Source of the DNA: Streptomyces sp. NBC_00259
GTDB taxonomy: Bacteria > Actinomycetota > Actinomycetes > Streptomycetales > Streptomycetaceae
Length of the DNA: 64,000 nt
Direction of reading: 5' to 3'
NCBI RefSeq assembly: GCF_036181745.1
Contig: NZ_CP108080.1
Location: forward strand, 3,534,001 to 3,598,000
Of this stretch, positions 26,748 through 35,098 are shown piece after piece; within the stretch, counting starts at the first letter, position 1; the number at the start of each line of letters is the position of its first letter. The notes beneath the pieces were generated by a model, which saw only the letters and a program-made list of their open reading frames with translations, did not search any database and was not told where the DNA came from. Both the position numbers and the translations under genes were made by a program.

Positions 26748-27060
26748 CGCTCGCTCTCCCCGAGACCTCGAACAGCTGACTCCAGGTTTCTCATCGGGCT
26801 CTGTCGGTGCACCGTGTTCGGCGCAGTGTTCCCGCCACTGAATCACAGCGAGCTGTCCACCCGGTACACAGGGTCAACAATTCCTCGGCTCTGTGACTCA
26901 AGTCACAACAGATGATGAAGAGAGGTACGAGGGCTGTGGGAGCCGTCCATCGCTTCTTGAACGCAAATTCGGCAGACAGCCGTACCGGTCCCGAGTCCTA
27001 GGACCTGGATGGTCCCCTGGCCCGATGTGGCCGAGCGGGGGCGCGGCTAGCGTTCCGGTC
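26748..27060. other. Divergent promoter region cdgB / flavin reductase
   Basis: 313 bp that hold the promoters of two divergent genes. The main visible signal is the palindrome at 26892-26907. A TAGCGT hexamer ending about 11 nt before the flavin reductase GTG could be a -10 box for a near-leaderless mRNA. No other gene is evident. Confidence 0.5.
26892..26907. promoter_or_regulatory. Crp-like palindrome TGTGACTCAAGTCACA
   Basis: A perfect inverted repeat with TGTGA-N6-TCACA, the consensus of Crp/FNR-family sites (Streptomyces Crp recognises GTG-N6-CAC). It is 145 bp upstream of cdgB and 154 bp upstream of the flavin reductase start. A BldD box needs five spacer bases between AC and GT; this has four. 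Confidence 0.65.
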
Positions 27061-27624
27061 GTGCCGCAGACGACCCCCGCCCCAAGTGCCGAAGCCATCC
27101 TCCATGCTGAGGGGGTGAGCGACGAAGAGTTCCGTGCCGCGATGTCCCGGCTGGCCGCCGGAGTGGTGCTGGTGACGGCCCATGAACCGCCGCTGGCGGA
27201 GGACGGCCCGCGCGGCGAGGACGTCGGCATGACCGCGACGGCGTTCATGTCGGTCTCCCTGGACCCGCCGCTCGTCATGGTGAGTCTGCGCAACGGCTCG
27301 CGCATGGACGACCTGCTCGCGGAGCAGCCCGTGTGGGGCGCCTCGTTGCTCTCCGAGAACCAGCGGCACATCGCCGGCCGCTTCTCCATGAAGGGCCGCA
27401 TCAGCGACCGGCTCCTCTTCGAGGACATCGCGTACGCCCGGGGCGAGGTGTGCGGCGCACCGCTCGTCGGCGGGGCGCTGGCGGTCCTGGAATGCCGTAC
27501 GGAACAGCGCGTGGAGGCGGGCGACCACACTCTCGTGATCGCCCGAGTGCTCAGCGCGGGCCTGCCCGGCCCGGACGGTGGGCCGCTGATGTACTTCCGC
27601 GGGCGCTACCGGCACCTGGGCTGA
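27061..27624 (+). CDS. Flavin reductase family protein
   Basis: 187 aa from the GTG at 27061; the frame is open further upstream but lacks the family. It is an HpaC/FMN-binding split-barrel: FRAAMSRLAAGVVLVTA, GMTATAFMSVSLDPPLVMVSL and VECRTEQR-like strand with GDHTLVIARVL near the C-terminus, then YFRGRYRHLG. Such proteins supply reduced FMN to monooxygenases; no partner oxygenase is beside it. Confidence 0.85.
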   Translation: MPQTTPAPSAEAILHAEGVSDEEFRAAMSRLAAGVVLVTAHEPPLAEDGPRGEDVGMTATAFMSVSLDPPLVMVSLRNGSRMDDLLAEQPVWGASLLSENQRHIAGRFSMKGRISDRLLFEDIAYARGEVCGAPLVGGALAVLECRTEQRVEAGDHTLVIARVLSAGLPGPDGGPLMYFRGRYRHLG

Positions 27625-27744
27625 CGGACGCACGTCGGCTGGGGGCGATCCCGGCGACGAGGGGTCGGGGGTGAGGTCCGGGGCGAGGCGGCCGGGGCCG
27701 GGTCGAGGTCCGGGTGCGAGGTGGCCGGGGGTGCCCGTCCGGGG

Positions 27745-28170
27745 CTACCAGTCGCGGCCGGTGCGGCCGCGCTTCGTCTGCGCGCGCTGCTTCTTCTCCC
27801 GCAGACGGCGCTCGTTGATGCCGCGCGGGATCTTCGTGGGCCGCCGCGGCCGCGGCGGCGGAGCCGTGGCCTCCGCGAGGAGCGCGGCCAGCCGGACCGC
27901 CGCCGACTCCCGGTTGCGCCACTGGGAGCGGTGCTCGGACGACCGTACGCTGATCACACCGCCGTTCAGCCGGGACGCGAGGCGCTCCAGCGCACGCGCC
28001 TTCCAGACGGGTGGCAGCGACTCCGTCGCCGCGAGGTCGAAGCGGAGCTCGACCTGCGAATCGCTCGTGTTCACATGCTGACCGCCGGGACCCGACGACC
28101 GCGAGAAACGCCACATGAGCTCGGCCTCCGGCAGGGAGACCGAGCCTCGGATGAGATAGGGCCCGGACAT
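27745..28170 (-). CDS. arfB: Alternative ribosome-rescue factor ArfB (peptidyl-tRNA hydrolase, ICT1-like)
   Basis: 141 aa. The GGQ motif that hydrolyses peptidyl-tRNA is in SSGPGGQHVNTSDSQ near residue 30, and the C-terminal tail is Lys/Arg-rich (NERRLREKKQRAQTKRGR), as needed to enter the mRNA channel of a stalled ribosome. The ATG at 28170 has GGGA upstream; an ATG at 28179 is in frame. It stands alone and convergent with the flavin reductase gene. Confidence 0.93.
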   Translation of the reverse strand: MSGPYLIRGSVSLPEAELMWRFSRSSGPGGQHVNTSDSQVELRFDLAATESLPPVWKARALERLASRLNGGVISVRSSEHRSQWRNRESAAVRLAALLAEATAPPPRPRRPTKIPRGINERRLREKKQRAQTKRGRTGRDW

Positions 28171-28328
28171 GTGTCCCATGGTCGCGTCTGTGGGCGATCC
28201 GCGTCATGTTCTTTTAGCGGGGAAACGGGGAACCTGGCGGTCCTTCGCCCGCGTTATGCACGGTGACGGTAGCTTCGGGAATCACGAAGCCCGACCGCAC
28301 TGCACTCGACCAGGAAAGGGACCTCCCC

Positions 28329-28904
28329 ATGGCTGTAAGCCTGTCCAAGGGCGGCAACGTCTCGCTCACCAAGGAGGCACCGGGCCTGACCGCCGTCACG
28401 GTGGGCCTCGGCTGGGACGTCCGTAGCACCACCGGCACCGACTTCGACCTCGACGCCTCGGCGATCGCGGTCAACAACGGCGGGAAGGTCGTCTCCGACG
28501 GCCACTTCGTCTTCTTCAACAACAAGTCGACGCCGGACCAGTCCATCGTCCACACCGGTGACAACCGCACCGGCGAGGGCGGCGGCGACGACGAGCAGAT
28601 CAACGTCAACCTGGCGGGTCTCGCTGCCGACGTCGAGAAGATCGTCTTCCCCGTGTCCATCTACGACGCGGAGAACCGCAGCCAGAACTTCGGCCAGGTT
28701 CGCAACGCGTACATCCGCATCGTCAACCAGGCCGGCGGCACCGAGATCGCCCGCTACGACCTGAGCGAGGACGCCGCCACGGAGACCGCCATGGTCTTCG
28801 GCGAGCTGTACCGCAACGGCGCGGAGTGGAAGTTCCGCGCGGTCGGCCAGGGTTACGCCTCGGGCCTGGTCGGCATCGCCCAGGACTTCGGCGTCAACGT
28901 CTGA
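28329..28904 (+). CDS. terD: TerD-family (tellurium resistance/stress) protein
   Basis: 191 aa, exactly the usual TerD length. It starts [20 protein letters not shown] and has the calcium-binding Asp cluster ([11 protein letters not shown]), [20 protein letters not shown] and the [19 protein letters not shown] ending. TerD proteins bind Ca2+ and take part in stress responses in Streptomyces, including tellurite resistance; single copies like this one lie apart from ter clusters. GAAAGGGA precedes the ATG. Confidence 0.96.
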   Translation: MAVSLSKGGNVSLTKEAPGLTAVTVGLGWDVRSTTGTDFDLDASAIAVNNGGKVVSDGHFVFFNNKSTPDQSIVHTGDNRTGEGGGDDEQINVNLAGLAADVEKIVFPVSIYDAENRSQNFGQVRNAYIRIVNQAGGTEIARYDLSEDAATETAMVFGELYRNGAEWKFRAVGQGYASGLVGIAQDFGVNV

Positions 28905-28938
28905 GTCGACGTCCGGGGTCATCCGGCGTACGTACACC

Positions 28939-28976
28939 CCGAAGGCCCCGGCCGCCGTCCCGGCCGGGGCCTTCGG
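28939..28976 (+). terminator. Terminator between terD and the M1 peptidase gene
   Basis: A perfect 16-bp stem (28939-28954 with 28961-28976) with a 6-nt loop between convergent genes. Confidence 0.9.
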
Positions 28977-29076
28977 CATGGCCGGGGCACCCTGAGCACG
29001 GTCGATCGAGGCGCGAGAGCAGGGCCGGGGGCGTGCGCAGGCCGGGGCGCGTGAGCAGGGCCGGGCTATGGCGTCT

Positions 29077-30507
29077 CTACGGCTTCGCCGGCTTGTCCTC
29101 GCCGTACAGCCAGACGTCCCACAGGGCGGTGAGGTCCTTGCCCGACGTCTTCTCGACGAAGGCCACGAAGTCCTCGGTGGAGGCGTTGCCATGGCGATGG
29201 GTCCGCGGCCAGTCCTTCAGGAGGGCGAAGAAGGCGTCGTCACCGACGGCCTGGCGGATCTTGTGCAGGACCATCGCACCACGCTCGTACACCGGTTCGC
29301 CCAGGAGGTTGTTCACCGGCGGATCGGCGGGCGGGAAGATCCAGTTCCCCTTGTCGGCGAAGGCGTCCTCGAAGTGCTTCTGGGCGGTGACGCCCTCGAA
29401 GTCCTCGCCGTACAGCCACTCCGCGTAGGTCGCGAAGCCCTCGTTGAGCCACACGTCCTTCCACGCCTTCGGCGAGACCGAGTTGCCGTACCACTGGTGG
29501 GCCGTTTCATGGACGAGGAAGTCCACGTTGAAGGCCCCGACCGGGTACACGGGCCGGGTCTGCGTCTCCAGCGCGTAGTCCGCGTCCCCCTCGCGTTCGA
29601 CGATCGCTCCGGTGGAGGAGAACGGGTACGGGCCGAAGTTCTCCTGCGCCCAGTCCAGGACTTCGGGGATGCGGGCGCGCGTCTCGTCGCTCTCCTCGGC
29701 GACGGTCTTGTCCACGGCCGTGTACACGGGAACGCCCTGCGCGGGGCGGGAGCTCTTGACGTCGTACTCGCCGATGCCGACGGTCGCGAGGTAGCTCGCC
29801 ATCGGTTCGGCCGAGCGCCAGGCGAAGGAGGTGCGGCTGCCGCCGGCCGCGGGCCGCTGGGACCTCAGCTCTCCGTTGGAGACCGCCGTCAGACCCTTGG
29901 GAACGGTGACGGTGATGTCGTACGTCGCCTTGTCGCTGGGGTGGTGGTTGCCGGGGAACCACGCCATCGACCCCTGCGGCTCACCGAGCGCGAAGGCGCC
30001 GTCCGCGGTCCTCAGCCAGCCCTCCCTGGAACCGTCGGGATCGGTGAGGGTGGCCGGGCTGCCGGCGTAGCGGACGACGGCCTTGAAGACGCCGCCCTTG
30101 CCGAGGCCGTCGCGCGGGCGGACCGTCACCTCGTCACCGTCGCGCTGGACGATGGCCGGGGCACCGTCGACGGTCACGCCCTCGACGTCCAGTCCGTGGA
30201 GGTCGAGGTTGAAGGCGCTGAGGTTCTGGGTGGCACGGGCGGTGATGGTCGCGGTGCCGGAGAGCTTGTTCGGCTTCGGCTCGTAGTCGAAGGCGAGGGC
30301 GTAGTGCTGGACGTCGTAGCCGCCGTTGCCGAGCTTGGGAAAGTACGGGTCGCGCAGACCGGCCGATCCGGGCGTTCCGGCGACACCGCGGCCGAAGCCG
30401 CTTCCCCCGGCGCCGTCGCTGTTCGCCGTGCAGGCCGAGGCCGAGGCCGTGAGCACGGTGAGGGCGGCGACGGACGCCAGGGCACGGAGAAGCAGTCGCT
30501 GGTCCAC
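29077..30507 (-). CDS. Secreted M1-family metallopeptidase
   Basis: 476 aa. A signal peptide ends near SASAC, so it may be a lipoprotein with a weak lipobox (Cys ~26). The M1 zinc site is HETAHQWYGN (HExxH) with the third ligand Glu in WLNEGFATYAEW 19 residues on. The GAMEN exopeptidase motif is replaced by STGAIVERE-like sequence, so aminopeptidase specificity is uncertain. The length is shorter than full aminopeptidase N (lacking the C-terminal domain). GTG at 30507 with AGGA 7 nt upstream. Confidence 0.9.
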   Translation of the reverse strand: MDQRLLLRALASVAALTVLTASASACTANSDGAGGSGFGRGVAGTPGSAGLRDPYFPKLGNGGYDVQHYALAFDYEPKPNKLSGTATITARATQNLSAFNLDLHGLDVEGVTVDGAPAIVQRDGDEVTVRPRDGLGKGGVFKAVVRYAGSPATLTDPDGSREGWLRTADGAFALGEPQGSMAWFPGNHHPSDKATYDITVTVPKGLTAVSNGELRSQRPAAGGSRTSFAWRSAEPMASYLATVGIGEYDVKSSRPAQGVPVYTAVDKTVAEESDETRARIPEVLDWAQENFGPYPFSSTGAIVEREGDADYALETQTRPVYPVGAFNVDFLVHETAHQWYGNSVSPKAWKDVWLNEGFATYAEWLYGEDFEGVTAQKHFEDAFADKGNWIFPPADPPVNNLLGEPVYERGAMVLHKIRQAVGDDAFFALLKDWPRTHRHGNASTEDFVAFVEKTSGKDLTALWDVWLYGEDKPAKP

Positions 30508-30643
30508 ACGGCGATCCTATGTGCGGAATGTCCGACTCCGCCGTGTGCCGCGGTGATCCACCACACAGCGGCAGGAAGACACGGACACCGGGCGACGGCG
30601 TGCGGACGCCTGTGACCTGCCCGAACGCCGTGGCCCTGCGCCG

Positions 30644-31201
30644 CTACCTGGCGAGGGCGGCGACGCCGGCCCGGGCGAACTTCTCGTCGAGGTCACCGCT
30701 CGGGGCGCCCGCGACACCGATGCCCGCGATCGGCGCGCCCTTCACCTGGACGGGAGCACCGCCGGCGAGGAACAGCGTGCCCGGGATGTCCTTCAGGTTC
30801 GGCGCCTGCTGGAGCCGCCCGGCCAGCTCGGAGGTGGGCGCGTTCCAGGAGACCGCGGTGAACGCCTTGCGCTGCGCGGACTCGTACGACTGCGGGCCCG
30901 CGCCGTCGCCGCGCAGGGTGACGACGGTGTTGCCGTTGCGGTCGACGACGGCGACCGTCACCCGCTGGTTCTCGTCCTGCGCGGCCTCCAGCACGGCCCG
31001 GGCGGCCTTGACCGCCGCATCGGCGGTCAGGTGCGTGCTCTGGTGGAGGCTGCGGTGCGCGGTGTCGGCCGCGGCCGTGGCGGATGCGGGGGCGGCCGGG
31101 GCGGCGGCGTTCGCGGAGACCGCGCCGAAGGTGCCGGCGCCGAGCGCGGCGGCGGCGACGGCGCCGGTCAGGACGCGGGCGCGCAGCGACATCTTCTTCA
31201 T
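30644..31201 (-). CDS. hbpS: Extracellular heme-binding redox sensor protein HbpS (GlcG/DUF336 family)
   Basis: 185 aa from the ATG at 31201 (AGGAAG 5 nt upstream); an ATG at 31246 would add 15 residues. A Sec-type signal peptide ends at VSANA. The mature part is a GlcG/HbpS domain with TADAAVKAARAVLEAA, VAVVDRNGNTVVTLRGDG and GGAPVQVKGAPIAGIGVAGA. In S. reticuli HbpS forms an octamer outside the cell, binds heme and iron and controls the sensor kinase SenS. The divergent senS-senR operon here confirms the identity. Confidence 0.92.
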   Translation of the reverse strand: MKKMSLRARVLTGAVAAAALGAGTFGAVSANAAAPAAPASATAAADTAHRSLHQSTHLTADAAVKAARAVLEAAQDENQRVTVAVVDRNGNTVVTLRGDGAGPQSYESAQRKAFTAVSWNAPTSELAGRLQQAPNLKDIPGTLFLAGGAPVQVKGAPIAGIGVAGAPSGDLDEKFARAGVAALAR

Positions 31202-31329
31202 GGTCTTCCTGCTCTTCCTGTTGCTCGTGTCGTTCGTTTCCTTCATGGGATCGATCCTCGGGCCGAGGACGGCGCCCCACGGTCGACGGAGCGGATGCTT
31301 CCGGCATGCCTGACGGACGACGGGCAGGT

Positions 31330-31343
31330 CAGCCGATCGGCTG
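31330..31343. promoter_or_regulatory. 14-bp palindrome CAGCCGATCGGCTG between hbpS and senS
   Basis: A perfect palindrome in the divergent promoter region of hbpS and senS-senR. SenR or the Fur-type regulator FurS are candidate ligands, by analogy with S. reticuli; not proven by the sequence. Confidence 0.45.
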
Positions 31344-31375
31344 ATGCGCGCATGGTTCCGCCGGGTCACCATGGG

Positions 31376-31387
31376 TGCATCCATGCA
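31376..31387. promoter_or_regulatory. 12-bp inverted repeat TGCATCCATGCA
   Basis: A 5-bp inverted repeat (TGCAT/ATGCA) with a 2-bp centre, 22 bp before the senS GTG. A possible operator or promoter element. Confidence 0.35.
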
Positions 31388-31409
31388 GGTCAGCGAGGAG
31401 TGGTAGACG

Positions 31410-32807
31410 GTGGAGCAGACCCCCGGGGCAGCCCCTGGGCCGGACCCCGGCGGCCGCGACACGGGCACGCGCGAGCCGGGCACGAGCGACCCCGGGGCGA
31501 GCGACCCTGGCACGCGCGACCGGGGCACGAGCGACCCGGGCAGCACGCGCGTCCTCGACGACCACGCACCGGGCAACGGCGAGCCCGGCGGCCGAGACCC
31601 CGACACCCGACGGCTCGCGTGGGTCATGCACGCGGCGTTCTTCCTCCTCCTCGGCGCCTCGCTCGTCCGCTATCTGCTGCGGCACGCCTGGGAGGGCCGC
31701 TCCCCGTGGATCATCGGCCTGTCGGCCGCGCTCGCCGCGCTGTACGTCCTCGGCCCGGCCCTCGGCTCCCGCGCCACGCCCCGCCGGCTGGTCTGGCTCG
31801 GCACCGTCGTCGCCGTCTGGATGGTTCTCGTCGTCCTCGCGCCCAGCTTCGCCTGGTGCGCGGTGCCGCTCTTCTACACCGGCCTGCGCACCCTGCCGCC
31901 GCGTGCCGCGCTGGTCCTGGTCGCGCTGCTCACCGCGTTCGTCGTGGCCGCGCAGCTCCAGCTCGCGCACGGCGGCTTCGACCCCAACCTGGTGATCGCC
32001 CCGCCCGCCGTCGCCGCCATCGCCACCGCCGTCTTCGTCCACGCCGAACGCCTCGCCGCCCGTCAGCGCGCACTGATCGACGACCTGCTCAGCACGCGAC
32101 GCGAACTCGCCGCCACCGAACGCCGCGAAGGCACCCTCGCCGAACGCCAGCGGCTCTCCATGGAGATCCACGACACCCTCGCCCAGGGCCTTTCGAGCCA
32201 GCAGATGCTGCTCCAGGCCGCCGACCGCACCTGGGACGCGGATCCGGCGACCGCACGCCGCCATGTCCGTACCGCCGAATCGATCGCCGAACGCAATCTC
32301 GCCGAGGCCCGCCGCTTCGTCCACGACCTCGCACCCGCCGATCTCGCGGAGGGCGGCGGCCTGGAGCAGGCCCTGCGCGCCCTCGCCGCACGGGAGTCGG
32401 CGGGATTCCGGGTCGACGGTGCGCCGGTTCCCCTGCCCGACCGGGTGCAGTCGGCACTCCTGCGCATCGCCCAGGGCGCCCTGGCCAACGTCCGCGAGCA
32501 CGCCGGAGCCACCTCCGCCGCCCTGACCCTGACCTACCTCGACGACCAGATCGTCCTGGACATCGCGGACGACGGCCGCGGCTTCGAACCCGCGCGCACC
32601 CGCGGCGGTGTACGCGGACACGGGCTGCCCGCCATGCGGGCACGCGTCCGGCAGCTCGGCGGCACCCTGACCGTCGAGTCCACGTCCGGCGAGGGCACGG
32701 TGCTCTCGGCGGCGGTCCCACTGGACACCCGGGACGCGCGGGACACCCGGGACACGCAAGACACCCGCGCCGTGCTGGACGCCCAGGACACCCGGGAGAC
32801 GCCATGA
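31410..32807 (+). CDS. senS: Sensor histidine kinase SenS
   Basis: 465 aa from the GTG at 31410. After a Gly/Thr/Asp/Pro-repeat N-terminus come five transmembrane helices (~residues 70-210), as in SenS. The HisKA_3 phosphoacceptor is His in RLSMEIHDTLAQGLSS (~253), followed by an HATPase_c domain with NVREHAGA (N box) and DDGRGFEP (G box). The C-terminus has short D-T-R repeats. It overlaps senR by ATGA. HbpS modulates this kinase outside the cell in response to heme, iron and peroxide. Confidence 0.92.
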   Translation: MEQTPGAAPGPDPGGRDTGTREPGTSDPGASDPGTRDRGTSDPGSTRVLDDHAPGNGEPGGRDPDTRRLAWVMHAAFFLLLGASLVRYLLRHAWEGRSPWIIGLSAALAALYVLGPALGSRATPRRLVWLGTVVAVWMVLVVLAPSFAWCAVPLFYTGLRTLPPRAALVLVALLTAFVVAAQLQLAHGGFDPNLVIAPPAVAAIATAVFVHAERLAARQRALIDDLLSTRRELAATERREGTLAERQRLSMEIHDTLAQGLSSQQMLLQAADRTWDADPATARRHVRTAESIAERNLAEARRFVHDLAPADLAEGGGLEQALRALAARESAGFRVDGAPVPLPDRVQSALLRIAQGALANVREHAGATSAALTLTYLDDQIVLDIADDGRGFEPARTRGGVRGHGLPAMRARVRQLGGTLTVESTSGEGTVLSAAVPLDTRDARDTRDTQDTRAVLDAQDTRETP

Positions 32808-33433
32808 CCGTAAGGATCCTGCTCTGCGACGACCACGCCGTCGTACGCGCCGGACTCCTCGCCCTGCTCGGCAGCGAACCCGGCATCGAGGTGGTCGGCG
32901 AGGCGGGCAGCGGGGAGGAGGCCGTGGCCATGGCCGCGAAGCTCAAGCCGGACGTGGTGCTGATGGACCTCCAGCTGGGCCCCGGCATCGACGGCGCCGA
33001 GGCCACCCGCCGGATAGCCGCGCTCCCCGACGCGCGTGCCCATGTGCTCGTCCTCACGACGTACGACACGGACGCGGACATCACCCGCGCCATCGAGGCG
33101 GGCGCGACCGGCTATCTGCTGAAGGCCGAACGCCCCGAGGAGCTCTTCGCCGCGATCCACGCCGCCGCACAGGGCCGCACGACCCTCTCACCGCCGGTCG
33201 CCGGCCGAGTGATGGACCGCATGCGCGGCGCGGCCCGCCCGGCGCTCACCACACGCGAGCTGGACATCCTGGACCAGCTCTCCCACGGCCTGGGCAACCG
33301 CGAGATCGCCCGCGCGCTGTTCATCAGCGAGGCGACGGTGAAGACGCATCTGGGCCGTATCTACGCGAAGTTGGGCGTCGACACGCGGGCGGGCGCGGTG
33401 GCCGTGGCGAAGGAGCAGAGGCTGCTTCCGTGA
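32804..33433 (+). CDS. senR: Response regulator SenR (NarL/LuxR family)
   Basis: 209 aa. Receiver domain with acidic pocket (LLCDDH), phosphoacceptor Asp in VVLMDLQLG (~56), Thr in VLVLTTYD and Lys in YLLKAERP. The C-terminal LuxR-type HTH reads LTTRELDILDQLSHGLGNRE and ATVKTHLGRIYAKLGV. It is translationally coupled to senS. In S. reticuli SenR activates catalase-peroxidase cpeB and hbpS itself. Confidence 0.95.
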   Translation: MTVRILLCDDHAVVRAGLLALLGSEPGIEVVGEAGSGEEAVAMAAKLKPDVVLMDLQLGPGIDGAEATRRIAALPDARAHVLVLTTYDTDADITRAIEAGATGYLLKAERPEELFAAIHAAAQGRTTLSPPVAGRVMDRMRGAARPALTTRELDILDQLSHGLGNREIARALFISEATVKTHLGRIYAKLGVDTRAGAVAVAKEQRLLP

Positions 33434-33736
33434 GCCTCCCGGCGGCCGTGGCTCCCCTCCCCACCACATCGGCCAGGAGACCTGCCACAGCGGACGACGC
33501 GACACCGGCGCGGGACGGGGACAGCACCGGCGCGGGGCGGCGCCGGCACGGCACCCGCACGCCCGCGACGCGGGCAACGGGCACGCCTCACCACCCGACC
33601 CCTCACCACCGGCCTCTCGCCACCTCGCCCCTCACCACCGAATCCCTCGCCACCCGGCCCCTGCCCGGTCCCGTACGACCTGGGCGTACAGGACCGGGCG
33701 TACGAGACGCCGTACCGCGCATGACACCATCGACCC
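33434..33736. other. Intergenic region after senR
   Basis: 303 bp without a supported gene. It is low-complexity, with repeated CTCACCACC/CTCGCCACC units between 33,590 and 33,660 and an inverted GGTCC/GGACC pair near 33,668-33,696. It must contain the promoter of the gene at 33,737. Confidence 0.45.
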
Positions 33737-34237
33737 GTGCTCGACATCGGCTACTCCCTCTCCCGCCGCTTCCCCGACCCGCCGCAGACCGACTACCGGA
33801 CCGCGGACGTCCACGCGCTGCGCCACGACCTCTTCTGCGGCGACGTCTACCTCGCGGACACCAAGGCCGACCACGAGGTGTCCACAGCCTGGGGATGGGT
33901 GCCGGTGCTCGACTTCGCCTGGGCGCTGTGCGACATCGTGGAGCAGCTCGACCGGGACCCGCTCGGCAGCCGCTCCGCGCAGCCGCAGCACGCCGAGCTG
34001 GACTTCACCGAGTCGTCCGACCGCATGCTCTTCGAGCGTCGCTTCGGCTGGGTGGACGTCGAGGCCGACTGGATGCCCGGCGACGAGCCCCCACTCACCT
34101 TCAACCACGGCGAACTGCGCCGCGAGGCACGCGACTTCCTGCACGACCTGATCGCCGACCTCACCGACATGCACGACGGCCTCGCCGACAACCCCGTCGT
34201 CTGGGACCTGCAGGCCCGCTTCCCCCGCATCCCCTGA
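33737..34237 (+). CDS. Conserved hypothetical protein (166 aa)
   Basis: GTG at 33737. An acidic, soluble protein, without signal or membrane segments, with several Trp/Asp-rich patches (WGWVPVLDFAWALCDIVEQL, RRFGWVDVEADWMPGDE) and an LHDLIADLTDMHDGL helix. It resembles a conserved Streptomyces family; no catalytic motif is evident. It is monocistronic and convergent with the pentapeptide-repeat gene. Confidence 0.8.
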   Translation: MLDIGYSLSRRFPDPPQTDYRTADVHALRHDLFCGDVYLADTKADHEVSTAWGWVPVLDFAWALCDIVEQLDRDPLGSRSAQPQHAELDFTESSDRMLFERRFGWVDVEADWMPGDEPPLTFNHGELRREARDFLHDLIADLTDMHDGLADNPVVWDLQARFPRIP

Positions 34238-34297
34238 CACCCCCGGCCGCGGAACCCCGGAGGGCTCCCGGCCGCGGGACCCCGGGGGCCCCGGATC

Positions 34298-34972
34298 TCA
34301 GTCCTCCACCCGCACCCCCAGCTGCGCCGCGAACGCCGGTGCCAGATCCATCAGCTGGGCGGTGCTGATCACCGCCCCGGACAGCCCCTCCATCCCCCTG
34401 GCGACCTCCAGCTCCGCCACGTGCCGCAGATCGACGTCCCGCATCCGCACACCGCTGAAGTCGACCTGCCTCAGCGCACAGTCCCGGAACTCCACCCGCT
34501 CCAGCTGCGCCGCCCCGAAGTCCGGCTCGGACAGCACGCACCCCTCGAACACCACGTCCTTCAGCCGCGCGTTGCGCAGATTCAGATAGTCGATCTTCCC
34601 GCCCCGCACCAGCACCCGCTCCAGCACGGCCCCGTGCAGCTGGACCCCTCCCATGCGCGCGTCGACGACCTCCACGTCCCGCAGCGAGGCGCCCGCGAGA
34701 TCCGTCCCCACGCCCCGCACCCCCGTCAGCACCGAGTCGATGAACCGCGCGCCCGTCAGCGAGGTCTCGTCCAGCACACAGTCCCGCAGCGCACAGTCCA
34801 GGAACCTCGCGCCCGCCCCGTTCTCACCCGCCAGATCCAGCCCCGCCAGCTCCAGACCGTCGTAGTCCCCGTCCGGCTCCAGCCCGCCGCCCCCGAACGG
34901 ACCCAGCGGCGGCAGCCGCACCTCCGGCCGCCGTGCCGCCGCCACTCCCGTGTTCCTCGCCTTCCGCACCAT
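34298..34972 (-). CDS. Pentapeptide-repeat protein
   Basis: 224 aa from the ATG at 34972 (GAGGGG immediately upstream); an ATG at 34981 is in frame. From ~45 to ~195 it has repeated A(D/N)LxX-type units: LELAGLDLAGENGAGARFLDC-like, then TSLTGARFIDSVL, LAGASLRDVEVVDARM and AQLERVEFRDCALRQVDFSG. These fold as a right-handed quadrilateral beta-helix. Some family members mimic DNA and protect gyrase; function here is unknown. Confidence 0.9.
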   Translation of the reverse strand: MVRKARNTGVAAARRPEVRLPPLGPFGGGGLEPDGDYDGLELAGLDLAGENGAGARFLDCALRDCVLDETSLTGARFIDSVLTGVRGVGTDLAGASLRDVEVVDARMGGVQLHGAVLERVLVRGGKIDYLNLRNARLKDVVFEGCVLSEPDFGAAQLERVEFRDCALRQVDFSGVRMRDVDLRHVAELEVARGMEGLSGAVISTAQLMDLAPAFAAQLGVRVED

Positions 34973-35027
34973 GCCCCTCATGGTGGCGCACCGCACTGAC
35001 AACGCCCCGTATGCCCGGAGGGCTTGA

Positions 35028-35045
35028 CCTCAACCTTGCTTGAAG
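35028..35045 (+). promoter_or_regulatory. SoxR box of the quinone oxidoreductase gene
   Basis: CCTCAACCTTGCTTGAAG: arms CCTCAA and TTGAAG around six bases, matching the SoxR box CCTCAA-N6-TTGAGG with one mismatch. It directly follows a TTGACC -35 box (35024-35029), as in MerR-family promoters. SoxR senses redox-active compounds such as actinorhodin. Confidence 0.75.
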
Positions 35046-35098
35046 TTGAAGAGTGGGGCCATCAACGCACTTCAGCGCTGAGCACACCGGGAGGGACC

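Noticed and set aside
26892..26907. BldD box upstream of cdgB
   Set aside because: The BldD consensus needs five bases between AC and GT; here there are four, and the symmetry fits Crp instead.
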